Below, one piece after another: positions 9,808 to 17,206 of a stretch of DNA of 21,002 bases; the first letter of the stretch is position 1; each line of letters begins with the position of its first letter. The stretch lies in the IMG/VR virus record IMGVR_UViG_3300049057_000060, positions 1-21,002 of that record; one strand, given 5' to 3'. The translations under genes were made by a program, and so were the position numbers. The notes beneath the pieces are model-generated. The model made no database searches. It was not told where the DNA came from and was given only the letters and a program-made list of their open reading frames with translations. The stretch comes from a virus.

Positions 9808-11241
9808 ATGGGGTTGTCCATAGCACAACGGATCGCCGGTCTACCTAACGATGTCCGGGAGACCTACATCCGTACGTTGCCGGACGAGGTTCTGGCCGAG
9901 ATGAACCGGGGCGAGTGGTGGTACGTCGCTCGACCCGAGCAGATCCCGCCCCAGGGTCCAGAACTTGTCTACCTCTACATGGCCGGTCGAGGCGCCGGAA
10001 AGTCCAGGGCGGGATCCGAGTGGATTGTAGAGCGGGTGCTGAAGCATCCCTTTGACCGATCGGGGGTCCCTACCGAATGGCTGGTAGTTGCCGACACCTT
10101 GGCCGATGCAAGGACTATCAATGCCGAGGGCCCCAGCGGGATCCTCAACGTCCTGTCCAGGAGAAAGGTAGATCACCGATACAAGCAGAGTCCCCGGCCG
10201 ATGATCCTATTCCCGGACGGGGCGAAGATCTATCTGGAGGGGGCCGATGACCCGGATACGGGTCGTGGGTACAACGCTTCGGGTGTGCTCTGTGACGAAC
10301 TCGCCAAGTGGATTAAGCCGTATGAGACATGGTACGAGGGTCTCCTGCCAGCTCTGCGTGCCGACCTTCTTGACGATCATCCACGTGCCTTCGTCACCAC
10401 AACCCCGAAGCCGATCAAGCTCCTGATTGAGTGGCTGGCCAGGGACGACGGGACCGTTCACGTCATCACCGGATCCACCTTCGACAACGCCACCAACCTA
10501 TCCAAGCACGCTCTGCGTGAGTTGAAGATCCGATACCACGGCACCTCCCTGGGGGAACAGGAGCTGTACGGCAAGCTCCTGGAGCTGGCCTCCGGTGGAC
10601 TGTTCAAGCGCATGGACATCGTCAAGCACCGGGTCAATGCGCCACCCGACCCCGGTGAGATCGTGACCACAGTCGTGGGCATGGACCCGAACCTCACTGG
10701 TGAGGAGGCACAGACCGGCCTCGTCGTGGTCTGTCGGACCGCAGATAATCACCAGTACGTGCTTGGGGACCATAGCGTCCCCGACTCGGGGCGTCATGCC
10801 GCCTTGGCTGCCTGGAAAACGGTGGCTCGCTACCAGGCGGACCTGCTGGTGTATGAGGAGAACCTAGGCAAGCGTTACCTGCAAGAAGTTCTCCAGGATG
10901 CCTACTACGAGCTGATAGAGCAGGGAATCTTTCCTCGCGGATCATCCCCCGCCATGAAGCCGGTCCATGCCCGACACGGCAAAAAGACTCGTGCCGAGCC
11001 GGTGGCTATGCGGTGTGAACAGGGTCGTCTCCACATGGTTGGCAACTGGGACGACCTGGAGAACCAGATGGTTCTGTACGACCCGACCAGTACCAGAGAG
11101 AGTCCCGACCGTATGGATGCACTGGTCCATGCCTCCATTCACCTCCTGGCGGGGGAGAAGCGGCAGATGCGGGTCAGTGATCCGAGCCAATATGACTTTC
11201 GTCTGGACCAGAGTCTCTATGACCTCAATCGATTGATGTAG
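9808..11241 (+). CDS. terL: terminase large subunit, 477 aa
   Basis: The DNA-packaging motor. The ATPase domain has Walker A GRGAGKS (60-66) after LVYLYMA, and Walker B GVLCDELAKW with the acidic pair near residues 162-163. TTTPKPIKLL (about residues 195-205) fits the coupling motif. The nuclease domain starts at VVGMDPNLTG (about 291-300), with its first catalytic Asp, and runs through YEENLGKRYLQEV to SPDRMDALVHA near the C-terminus, where another active-site Asp is expected. Length is normal for the family. I use ATG 9808, not the TTG at 9784, because a -10 box sits 12 nt upstream and there is no ribosome site for the longer form. No small terminase subunit is recognisable in the window. 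First gene of the rightward head operon. Confidence 0.95.
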   Translation: MGLSIAQRIAGLPNDVRETYIRTLPDEVLAEMNRGEWWYVARPEQIPPQGPELVYLYMAGRGAGKSRAGSEWIVERVLKHPFDRSGVPTEWLVVADTLADARTINAEGPSGILNVLSRRKVDHRYKQSPRPMILFPDGAKIYLEGADDPDTGRGYNASGVLCDELAKWIKPYETWYEGLLPALRADLLDDHPRAFVTTTPKPIKLLIEWLARDDGTVHVITGSTFDNATNLSKHALRELKIRYHGTSLGEQELYGKLLELASGGLFKRMDIVKHRVNAPPDPGEIVTTVVGMDPNLTGEEAQTGLVVVCRTADNHQYVLGDHSVPDSGRHAALAAWKTVARYQADLLVYEENLGKRYLQEVLQDAYYELIEQGIFPRGSSPAMKPVHARHGKKTRAEPVAMRCEQGRLHMVGNWDDLENQMVLYDPTSTRESPDRMDALVHASIHLLAGEKRQMRVSDPSQYDFRLDQSLYDLNRLM

Positions 11242-11275
11242 ATAGGAGATGAAGCGGAGAGGAAATGAGGGGAAC

Positions 11276-11465
11276 TGACAAGTCGAGACGGAAAGTGGCG
11301 AACGGCTCTGAACTGTCCTGGCGAGATGAGTCGACGATAGAGGGGTGGTCCGTACTGACCAGTCGTTTCGGGTCGTGACGCGCAGAAGGGGATAGTCGGA
11401 TGGGGCAGTTTTGGATCGGGCTCGGCCAGACAAGTCGAGACGACACGGGACGGGTAGACCTGTCT
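11276..11465 (+). repeat. TGACNNGTCG motif cluster C in the gap after terL
   Basis: The 310 bp between terL and the next gene hold no credible gene. Exact sites TGACAAGTCG (11276-11285) and TGACCAGTCG (11356-11365) lie 80 bp apart, with a near copy AGACAAGTCG (11428-11437). The 14-mer GACAAGTCGAGACG occurs twice (11277-11290, 11429-11442). AGACCTGTCT at 11456-11465 is a weaker relative. All strong copies point right, with transcription. Confidence 0.65.
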
Positions 11466-11544
11466 CCGTACCCTACCTCGACAGGGATGCCTGGGGCAAA
11501 CATCCGATTCGTGGCGCCCGTAGCTCTTGACGTACTTTGACCTT

Positions 11545-11550
11545 TACGCT
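11545..11550 (+). promoter_or_regulatory. -10 box of putative leaderless promoter
   Basis: TACGCT begins 12 nt before ATG 11557, the same spacing as at 140, 530 and 9796. An alternative promoter is TTGACG (11527-11532), 17 bp, TATGCG (11550-11555), which would start transcription at about 11562, close to ATG 11560. Either way the mRNA would be leaderless or nearly so. Confidence 0.35.
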
Positions 11551-11556
11551 ATGCGC

Positions 11557-11841
11557 ATGATGTTGGTCGTGTCGTTGATTGTGGCGACTTTAGCTGTTGC
11601 CCGCCTGACACGACTGGTAGTTGATGATCAACTGTTTATCGGATTTCGCCGTTGGACGCTCCAAAAATGGGGCGATACCTCCTGGCAAAGTTATCTGATC
11701 ACCTGCCCCTGGTGCATGAGTATCTGGATCGGCATACTGATCATGCCTGTCGCCGCCCTGTGGCCCTCCATCTGGGTCATTGCTCCCCTCTCAATCCCGG
11801 CCGCGTCCATGATTACCGGCCTCCTCCTTGACAAGGGGTAA
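11557..11841 (+). CDS. DUF1360-like membrane protein, about 94 aa
   Basis: An N-terminal hydrophobic helix (LVVSLIVATLAVA), then RLTRLVVDDQLFIGFRRW, an amphipathic stretch, and the signature CPWCMSIWIG (CPxC at about residue 50) leading into two more hydrophobic segments. This matches the DUF1360 family, small membrane proteins found in Bacillus and in many actinophages next to head genes. Their biochemical role is unknown. Starts at TTG 11527, ATG 11551, 11557 or 11560 are all possible; I prefer 11557 because of the -10 spacing. It ends 2 nt before the portal start, so the two are cotranscribed. Confidence 0.75.
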   Translation: MMLVVSLIVATLAVARLTRLVVDDQLFIGFRRWTLQKWGDTSWQSYLITCPWCMSIWIGILIMPVAALWPSIWVIAPLSIPAASMITGLLLDKG

Positions 11842-11843
11842 CA

Positions 11844-13766
11844 GTGCGCCTCAGTAGACGAGCCAAGACTCCGGAGTTGATCTCTGATGTTTCACGTGAA
11901 ACATCGCGGAGCCTGGTCGCCTCAGCCGCCCGGATCAAGATGGATGGGCTCGGCTGGCGTACGTACAAGTTCGGGGATGACACCTGGCAAACCGAGGCCT
12001 GGCGTCTCTACGACATTGTCGGGGAGCTACGTTTCGTCTCCAACTGGATCGGATCTGCCTGCTCGCGCGTCCGTATCTATGTCGCCGAGGTGGACGACAA
12101 CGGGCGTGTCCAGAAAGAGGTAACGAAGAAGAAGGTCGCTGGCCTCGCGGACACCCTGTTCGGCGGACCTCCAGCTAAGGCTGAAGCCCTTCGCATGCTG
12201 GGGATCAACCTCACTATTGCGGGTGACTGCTTCATAGTCGGCCGCAGTACCGACGATCCGGAGTCGGACGAGTGGTATGTGGTGTCGACGAGCGAACTTA
12301 AGCGTTGGGGTAGCAACATCATCCAGCTCAACCCGGACGGCTCGAAGGAACACCTCAACCCTGGCAAAGACCTCGTAATCCGCGTATGGACTCCACACCC
12401 CAGACGAAACCTCTGGGCTGACAGTCCTACTCATGCCGCCCTCCCCATGCTCTGGGAGATCGAACGGCTCACCCGCTACGTCTTCGCTCAAATCGACTCC
12501 CGGCTGGTGAGTGCCGGCCTGCTGCCCATTCCTAAGGATGTTTCCTTCCCGGATGAAGATCCAGAACTTTCTGGGGCCGAGGCATTGACACAACGTCTCC
12601 TGGAGACGGGCTCAGCTTCCCTTAAAGGTGAGGGTACGGCCGCTGGTGTCGTTCCCACGTTCGTGGAAATGCCCCTGGAAGCTCTGGGGAAAATTGACCT
12701 AATCCAGTTCAGCAGCGAGCTGTCCAAGCAAGCTCTGGATCTTAGGTCGGAGGCCATCCGCAGGTTTGCCCTGGCCATGGACATCGAACCATCCATCTTG
12801 TCCGGAGCCGGAGAGGCCAATCACTGGGGTGCCTGGCAGATCATGGAGGGTCAGATCAACGTGCACATCGTGCCGTTGATGACCAGAATCTGTGACGCGT
12901 TGACCACGGCCTACCTACAACCAGCCCTGAAGACGATCAAGGAAGATGCCGAACGGTACGTCTTCTGGTACGACACTTCTCCGCTAACGGTCCGCCCCGA
13001 GCGGCTGAAGGACAGCCTGGAGCTGTACGACAAGGGCATTGTTTCACGTGAAACAGTGCTGCTGGCCGGTAACTACAAGATCAGCGACGCCCCCGAAGAT
13101 GAGGAGGACCTGCGCAACTTCACCCGGGAACTGATGCTGCGGGACCCCAACCTGTTCCAGATCCCTAAGGTCCGCGAAGTCGCTGGGTACACCCCTGACA
13201 TTCTCCCACCGGACACCGTGGTGACCGTCCAGCAACCAGGCCAGCCCGGCGCTGGACCGCCTCCTCCACCACCACCCCCCACGGGCATCTCTGAAACACC
13301 TGGTGGGCCGATGCCGGTAGGTCCCTCCGAAGCTCAGAATGCTCTGAGTGGTCCACCGCCGGCCCCGGCTGGGATAACGGCGTCGGCGGTGGTCCCGCTG
13401 GCTGCCGTGCCCACCTCCATGAACATGTTCGTGGTGGCCAACGCCACCGTGCTGCGGGCGCTGGAGAGGGCCGGGAAGCGGCTGCTGGATCGACACTCCC
13501 GAGACCGATGGCCGGATGTCCCCCCGTATGAACTACACACCAGGATCCGGGTGGGCGGGACGGATCATGCCGGTCGACTGCTGGATGGATCGTGGGACCA
13601 TCTCTCCGTCCTAGCTGAGGCGGTGGATCCGGAGATGGATACCGCCAAGCTCCAGTTCGCTCTCCAGGACTACTGCACAACACTCTTAGTACAGGAACAA
13701 CCACACCACGTAAACTTGCTGGCTCAATATTTGACTCATCAAGGACTCATGGATGCCAAGTCGTGA
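11844..13766 (+). CDS. portal protein, 640 aa
   Basis: The dodecameric head-tail connector through which DNA is packaged. It was identified from position (terL, then this, then MuF), length and portal-like features: WRLYDIVGELRFVSNWIGSA near residues 53-72, SDEWYVVSTSEL, the membrane-like/crown segment with EIERLTRYVFAQIDSRL, and ALAMDIEPSILSGAGEANHW at about 309-328, a typical portal stem region. A Pro/Gly-rich linker (GAGPPPPPPPPTGIS, about 471-485) separates a C-terminal domain of about 155 residues, an extension beyond the usual portal core. The start is GTG 11844 with AAGGGG 6 nt before it. The coding sequence contains two exact parS sites, both encoding VSRET (residues 16-20 and 400-404). 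Confidence 0.9.
   Translation: MRLSRRAKTPELISDVSRETSRSLVASAARIKMDGLGWRTYKFGDDTWQTEAWRLYDIVGELRFVSNWIGSACSRVRIYVAEVDDNGRVQKEVTKKKVAGLADTLFGGPPAKAEALRMLGINLTIAGDCFIVGRSTDDPESDEWYVVSTSELKRWGSNIIQLNPDGSKEHLNPGKDLVIRVWTPHPRRNLWADSPTHAALPMLWEIERLTRYVFAQIDSRLVSAGLLPIPKDVSFPDEDPELSGAEALTQRLLETGSASLKGEGTAAGVVPTFVEMPLEALGKIDLIQFSSELSKQALDLRSEAIRRFALAMDIEPSILSGAGEANHWGAWQIMEGQINVHIVPLMTRICDALTTAYLQPALKTIKEDAERYVFWYDTSPLTVRPERLKDSLELYDKGIVSRETVLLAGNYKISDAPEDEEDLRNFTRELMLRDPNLFQIPKVREVAGYTPDILPPDTVVTVQQPGQPGAGPPPPPPPPTGISETPGGPMPVGPSEAQNALSGPPPAPAGITASAVVPLAAVPTSMNMFVVANATVLRALERAGKRLLDRHSRDRWPDVPPYELHTRIRVGGTDHAGRLLDGSWDHLSVLAEAVDPEMDTAKLQFALQDYCTTLLVQEQPHHVNLLAQYLTHQGLMDAKS
11888..11903. promoter_or_regulatory. 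parS: parS site 1 (ParB-binding centromere consensus)
   Basis: TGTTTCACGTGAAACA, identical to the canonical bacterial parS consensus. It extends to a perfect 20-bp palindrome, GATGTTTCACGTGAAACATC (11886-11905). It lies in codons 15-21 of the portal gene and is read as Asp-Val-Ser-Arg-Glu-Thr-Ser. The codons GTT, TCA, GAA and ACA are A/T-rich compared with the surrounding GC-rich coding sequence. Confidence 0.85.
13040..13055. promoter_or_regulatory. parS: parS site 2 (ParB-binding centromere consensus)
   Basis: A second exact TGTTTCACGTGAAACA, 1152 bp from the first, read in the portal frame as Val-Ser-Arg-Glu-Thr (residues 400-404), the same five codons GTT TCA CGT GAA ACA as site 1. The palindrome stops at 16 bp. 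Confidence 0.85.
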
Positions 13767-14481
13767 GCAAGACGAAAGGCACCTGGCGGGTGTGGTGGGT
13801 GGAGCGTTGTCCCGGTGGCTTCAGCAAGCTCGGGCCGTGGTCATGGCGCCATTTCGCCGGTTTCGCATGCAGCCAGACGCGACAGCAGTTTTCCGAGTTC
13901 AGGCCGCCTGGGATCAGGAAGTCGAAACGATCATGACAACCATCGGTCAGATAGCCATGGGCGCCTGGTCAGAGGCTACGGACGTGCCACCGGTGTCCAG
14001 GCACGCCTTCCTGATGAGTCAATTAGCCCAGACCGAGAACTTCCTGGTTCGGATTCCTGACGAGGTTTACAACCTCGTCTTCGCCGAGATAACCGATGCA
14101 GTCAACGAGGGGTCCGACAGTGAACGAGTTGCAGAAAGAGTGGACAGAGTACTGGAATATAGCGGGTCCGAAAGATGGCCAAATCGAGCCCGGGTTATCG
14201 CCCAGACAGAAGTTACTCGGGCTTATGGCGCAGGTACCCTTGCCGCCGGACTTGAGCAGTCCCGAGTTACCGGAAGGGTGTTGCAGAAGCGCTGGGACAC
14301 AGAGCACGACATGCGGGTGCGCGCCTCCCACCGAGCTGTAGACGGACAGGTGCAGGCGCTATTCATGCCGTACTACGTGGATGGCTTCCCTATTCAGTAC
14401 CCGGGTGATCCAATGGGACCACCCGAGACGGTGATTAACTGTCGCTGTGATCTGGTGATCATGGACGAGAGGGGGCGGTGA
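13753..14481 (+). CDS. MuF-like minor head protein, 242 aa
   Basis: Head morphogenesis protein of the phage Mu F / SPP1 gp7 family, which attaches near the portal inside the capsid. The C-terminal half carries the family signature: RARVIAQTEVTRAYGAG (about 151-167), KRWDTEHDMRVRASHRAVDG (about 184-203) and PPETVINCRCDLVI ending the domain (about 220-235). The N-terminal half is helical. The start ATG 13753 lies 14 bp inside the end of the portal gene, with AAGGA 7 nt upstream, so translation is coupled. Length is normal for a stand-alone MuF, without a fused toxin; the toxin-like module may instead be in the gene at 17207. Confidence 0.9.
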   Translation: MPSREQDERHLAGVVGGALSRWLQQARAVVMAPFRRFRMQPDATAVFRVQAAWDQEVETIMTTIGQIAMGAWSEATDVPPVSRHAFLMSQLAQTENFLVRIPDEVYNLVFAEITDAVNEGSDSERVAERVDRVLEYSGSERWPNRARVIAQTEVTRAYGAGTLAAGLEQSRVTGRVLQKRWDTEHDMRVRASHRAVDGQVQALFMPYYVDGFPIQYPGDPMGPPETVINCRCDLVIMDERGR

Positions 14482-17108
14482 TGGTCGATCCCAACCCAGC
14501 ACGGGGGATGCCGCTCCAGCTTCAGCGCTACTGGCTCACCGGTAAAGGTGCCGCCAAGATCCGCTGGGGAGTGCCGCACGATTTCAACCGCTGCGTACGC
14601 AACCTACGTAAGTACTTTCCTAAGAACCCGCAAGGGCTGTGCAACATTCTGCACCAGAAGGCTTTGGGCGCACCTCCAGGCAAGGGGCACCCGGGGGAAG
14701 CAAGTATCACCTTCAGTGCCGGGCTGATGATCACTGATCGGGACGCCCTGGTGGCGGCCCAGGAGCTAATGGACAAGCAGCCCAAGCTGGGCCAGTACAC
14801 CTGGGCCGGCCCCCTGGCCCCGGTCGGTCGTCCCACCCAGGAGCCGAGCCGTATCCGAGTCTTCGAACCGGGAGCGCTCCGGCACCGGATGCTGCCGCTG
14901 CCCCTGGACTGGCGGGAGCGGGTCGCCCCCGGGCATGAGGGTGCCGTCACCGTCGGCCGTCAACTCGGCATTGTCTACGGTCCTGACCACACTGGACTGG
15001 AGTATGCGTGGGCCTGGGGCGACTTCCTGGACGAGGAGATCATCCCGGATGTGAAGAAGGCTCGGCACCTGACCGAGATGGGGGTCGCCGGGACCAGTGT
15101 GGACCCGGGGGGGCGCATCGTGGGCATGCTGAACCCGGAGACCGGGGCCACCCACATGTCCGAGTTCACCATCGGTGGGGCGACCCTGGTCCCCATCCCG
15201 GCCTTCTCCGCCATGCGTATGTACGTGTTCGACGCCGATGGGGACTGGCCCGACGACGACCCGGACATGATGGAGGTATCTGGTGGGGATGACTGTGGTT
15301 GCGCAGACGCAGCGCCAGCGATTCTGGCTTCGGGTGCGTCATTCACGGTCAACTCATCCGGATGGCGGGGGCTACCCCTGGCACCTCGTGATGCGGTCTT
15401 TGACAATGACGACGCGGTCAAGCGGATCACTGCGTGGGCCAACGTCGGTGCCCAGGGTGCTGACGTCGATAAGCTCCGGCGCGCATTCATGTGGTACGAC
15501 CCGAACCTCCCCCCGACGGACCCGACCTCCTACCGGCTACCGGTAGGAGATGTCATCAATGGGGACCTGACCCTCATCTACCACGCTATCTACGCAGCGG
15601 CAGCTCTGCTGTCCGGTGCCCATGGTGGCCTGCCCGGAATCGACGAAGCCGACCGGGCTGACCTGCGCAATGTGATCAGTGAGATCTACCCGGAGATGGC
15701 CCGGGAGTTCAACGACGCCTCCATCCGTGCCCCCTGGGACCGGTCTGCTCAGCCAGGAGTCCAGATGTCTGCCGACACCTATGCCGCTACAGAGCCGTAC
15801 GGGGACGTGAAGTACGCCGACCCTGGCTACCGGGACAACCGGAAACGCTACCCGATCGACACGCCGGACCACATTCGGGCCGCTTGGTCGTACATCAACA
15901 TGCCGAAGAATCAGACTGATTACACGGACGAGCAGGTTGAGGCGATCAAGGGTCGGATCAAGGCGGCGGCCAAGAAGGCCGGCATCGAGATCTCTGATTC
16001 CGAGATGTCGGCCAACGGTTCAAACATGCGGAAGAAGAAGCGGCGCCGGGATGAGAATGGGGAGTACAGCATGACCATGTACCCGGTGGAGCCGCCAGCG
16101 GCCTGGTTCAGTAAGCCGGAACTGCCCAGTCGAACCCCCCTGACCGTCACCCCTGAAGGTCAGGTGTTCGGTCACATCGCTGCCTGGGGAGAGTGCCACC
16201 GTGACTTCGCCGGAAGAGAATGTGTCCTTGCCCCTAAGTCGCGTAAAGGCTATGAGCCATTTCATCTGGGAACTGTCTACACGGCTGAAGGAGATCCAGT
16301 CCGAGTTGGCAAAATTGTCATGGACACTCGCCACGCTGACATCAGCCTTGGGTACACCGCCGCCGCCATCCACTACGACAACACCGGAGACGAGGCCGCC
16401 GTCATCCGAGCCAGCGACGGCAACTTCGGAGTCTGGGTGGCTGGGGCAGTCGTCCCCGAGATGACCCCGGCGAAGGTGGCCAAGCTGCGTCGTTCCCCCA
16501 TTTCTGGGGACTGGCGCCGAGTAGGGGACAACCTGGAGTTGACTGCCGCACTGGCGGTCAACGTCCCAGCCTTCCCGGTCTACGCCATGGATGGCGAGGA
16601 TCAGCTAGCTCTGGTGGCCGCCGGTACCCTGGAGCCGGCCAAGGTCCAGGAGCCTCCGACTGGTGTTACTCCCGACCTGGACCTTGGCCGCTTCATCCGG
16701 GAGACCGTGGAGCAGGTGTTCGCCACCATCCAGGATGACCAGGCTCAGCAGGAACGAGCTGAGCGTCTGGCGGATCTGCTGGAGGACGAGCAGATCTATG
16801 CTGAGCGGGCCCGGATGGAGCGGTTCAGTGCCTTGACCGCTGCGGCACAGCCGCCGGAGCCTGCTCCGAGTTCCACTGTGGCCTCTCCCCCGGTCACCCC
16901 GGAGCAGGCTCCGGCCCCCGAAGCTGGGATGTCTGACCAGCCTTGGCCACCAGACCCGGAGACCCTGATGCAAATGCAGATGGATGCCCGTTTCTCTATC
17001 ATCGAGGAGCCGGCCGGAGGGGCGGAAGTGGTTCCTGGCGCAGATCGCCAGCAAACTACTCCCCCGGCCGGTGCCACCTCCCCTACTGAATCCGAGGTGC
17101 AGCAATGA
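14481..17108 (+). CDS. multidomain head-maturation protease with DUF6582-like module, 875 aa
   Basis: A large polyprotein-like head protein in the position of the prohead protease. Visible modules: an N-terminal segment with KGAAKIRWGVPHDFNRCVRN (about 22-41) and PGKGHPGE; a first protease-like region of about 75-260 (DWRERVAPGHEGAVTVGRQ, GGATLVPIPAFSAM); a DUF6582-like module (KYADPGYRDNRKRYPIDTPD, then YTDEQVEAIKGRIKAAAKKA, about 450-510); a second conserved region VFGHIAAWGECHRDFAG to NVPAFPVYAMDG (about 560-710), typical of actinophage capsid-maturation proteases; and a charged coiled-coil plus Pro-rich tail, probably scaffold-like. Catalytic residues are not certain; His residues in the GHIAAWGECH motif are candidates. 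ATG 14481 shares one base with the MuF stop (TGATG) and follows GAGGGGGCGG. The ATGA at its end couples it to the next gene. Confidence 0.82.
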   Translation: MVDPNPARGMPLQLQRYWLTGKGAAKIRWGVPHDFNRCVRNLRKYFPKNPQGLCNILHQKALGAPPGKGHPGEASITFSAGLMITDRDALVAAQELMDKQPKLGQYTWAGPLAPVGRPTQEPSRIRVFEPGALRHRMLPLPLDWRERVAPGHEGAVTVGRQLGIVYGPDHTGLEYAWAWGDFLDEEIIPDVKKARHLTEMGVAGTSVDPGGRIVGMLNPETGATHMSEFTIGGATLVPIPAFSAMRMYVFDADGDWPDDDPDMMEVSGGDDCGCADAAPAILASGASFTVNSSGWRGLPLAPRDAVFDNDDAVKRITAWANVGAQGADVDKLRRAFMWYDPNLPPTDPTSYRLPVGDVINGDLTLIYHAIYAAAALLSGAHGGLPGIDEADRADLRNVISEIYPEMAREFNDASIRAPWDRSAQPGVQMSADTYAATEPYGDVKYADPGYRDNRKRYPIDTPDHIRAAWSYINMPKNQTDYTDEQVEAIKGRIKAAAKKAGIEISDSEMSANGSNMRKKKRRRDENGEYSMTMYPVEPPAAWFSKPELPSRTPLTVTPEGQVFGHIAAWGECHRDFAGRECVLAPKSRKGYEPFHLGTVYTAEGDPVRVGKIVMDTRHADISLGYTAAAIHYDNTGDEAAVIRASDGNFGVWVAGAVVPEMTPAKVAKLRRSPISGDWRRVGDNLELTAALAVNVPAFPVYAMDGEDQLALVAAGTLEPAKVQEPPTGVTPDLDLGRFIRETVEQVFATIQDDQAQQERAERLADLLEDEQIYAERARMERFSALTAAAQPPEPAPSSTVASPPVTPEQAPAPEAGMSDQPWPPDPETLMQMQMDARFSIIEEPAGGAEVVPGADRQQTTPPAGATSPTESEVQQ

Positions 17109-17203
17109 TCCGTCGCGGCGATGGCATGCATGGAGCCGGAGGGTACGGTGGCAAGAAAAGTACCAAGATCTTTCCTATTACCTGCGGCCTGAAGCGTCCG
17201 TAA
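17105..17203 (+). CDS. 32-residue Gly/Lys-rich peptide
   Basis: ATG 17105 overlaps the protease stop by 4 bp (ATGA) and the frame ends at TAA 17201-17203, 3 nt before the next start. The peptide (MIRRGDGMHGAGGYGGKKST..., ending CGLKRP) is basic and glycine-rich with one Cys. It resembles the tiny coupled genes often seen between actinophage head genes. It could simply keep ribosomes moving to the next gene, which has no good ribosome site of its own. No family recognised. Confidence 0.5.
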   Translation: MIRRGDGMHGAGGYGGKKSTKIFPITCGLKRP

Positions 17204-17206
17204 CCC

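Noticed and set aside
11225-11503. Minus-strand 92-codon frame in the gap after terL
   Set aside because: No ribosome site, no protein-like pattern, and it runs against the head operon; its sequence is explained by the repeated non-coding motifs.
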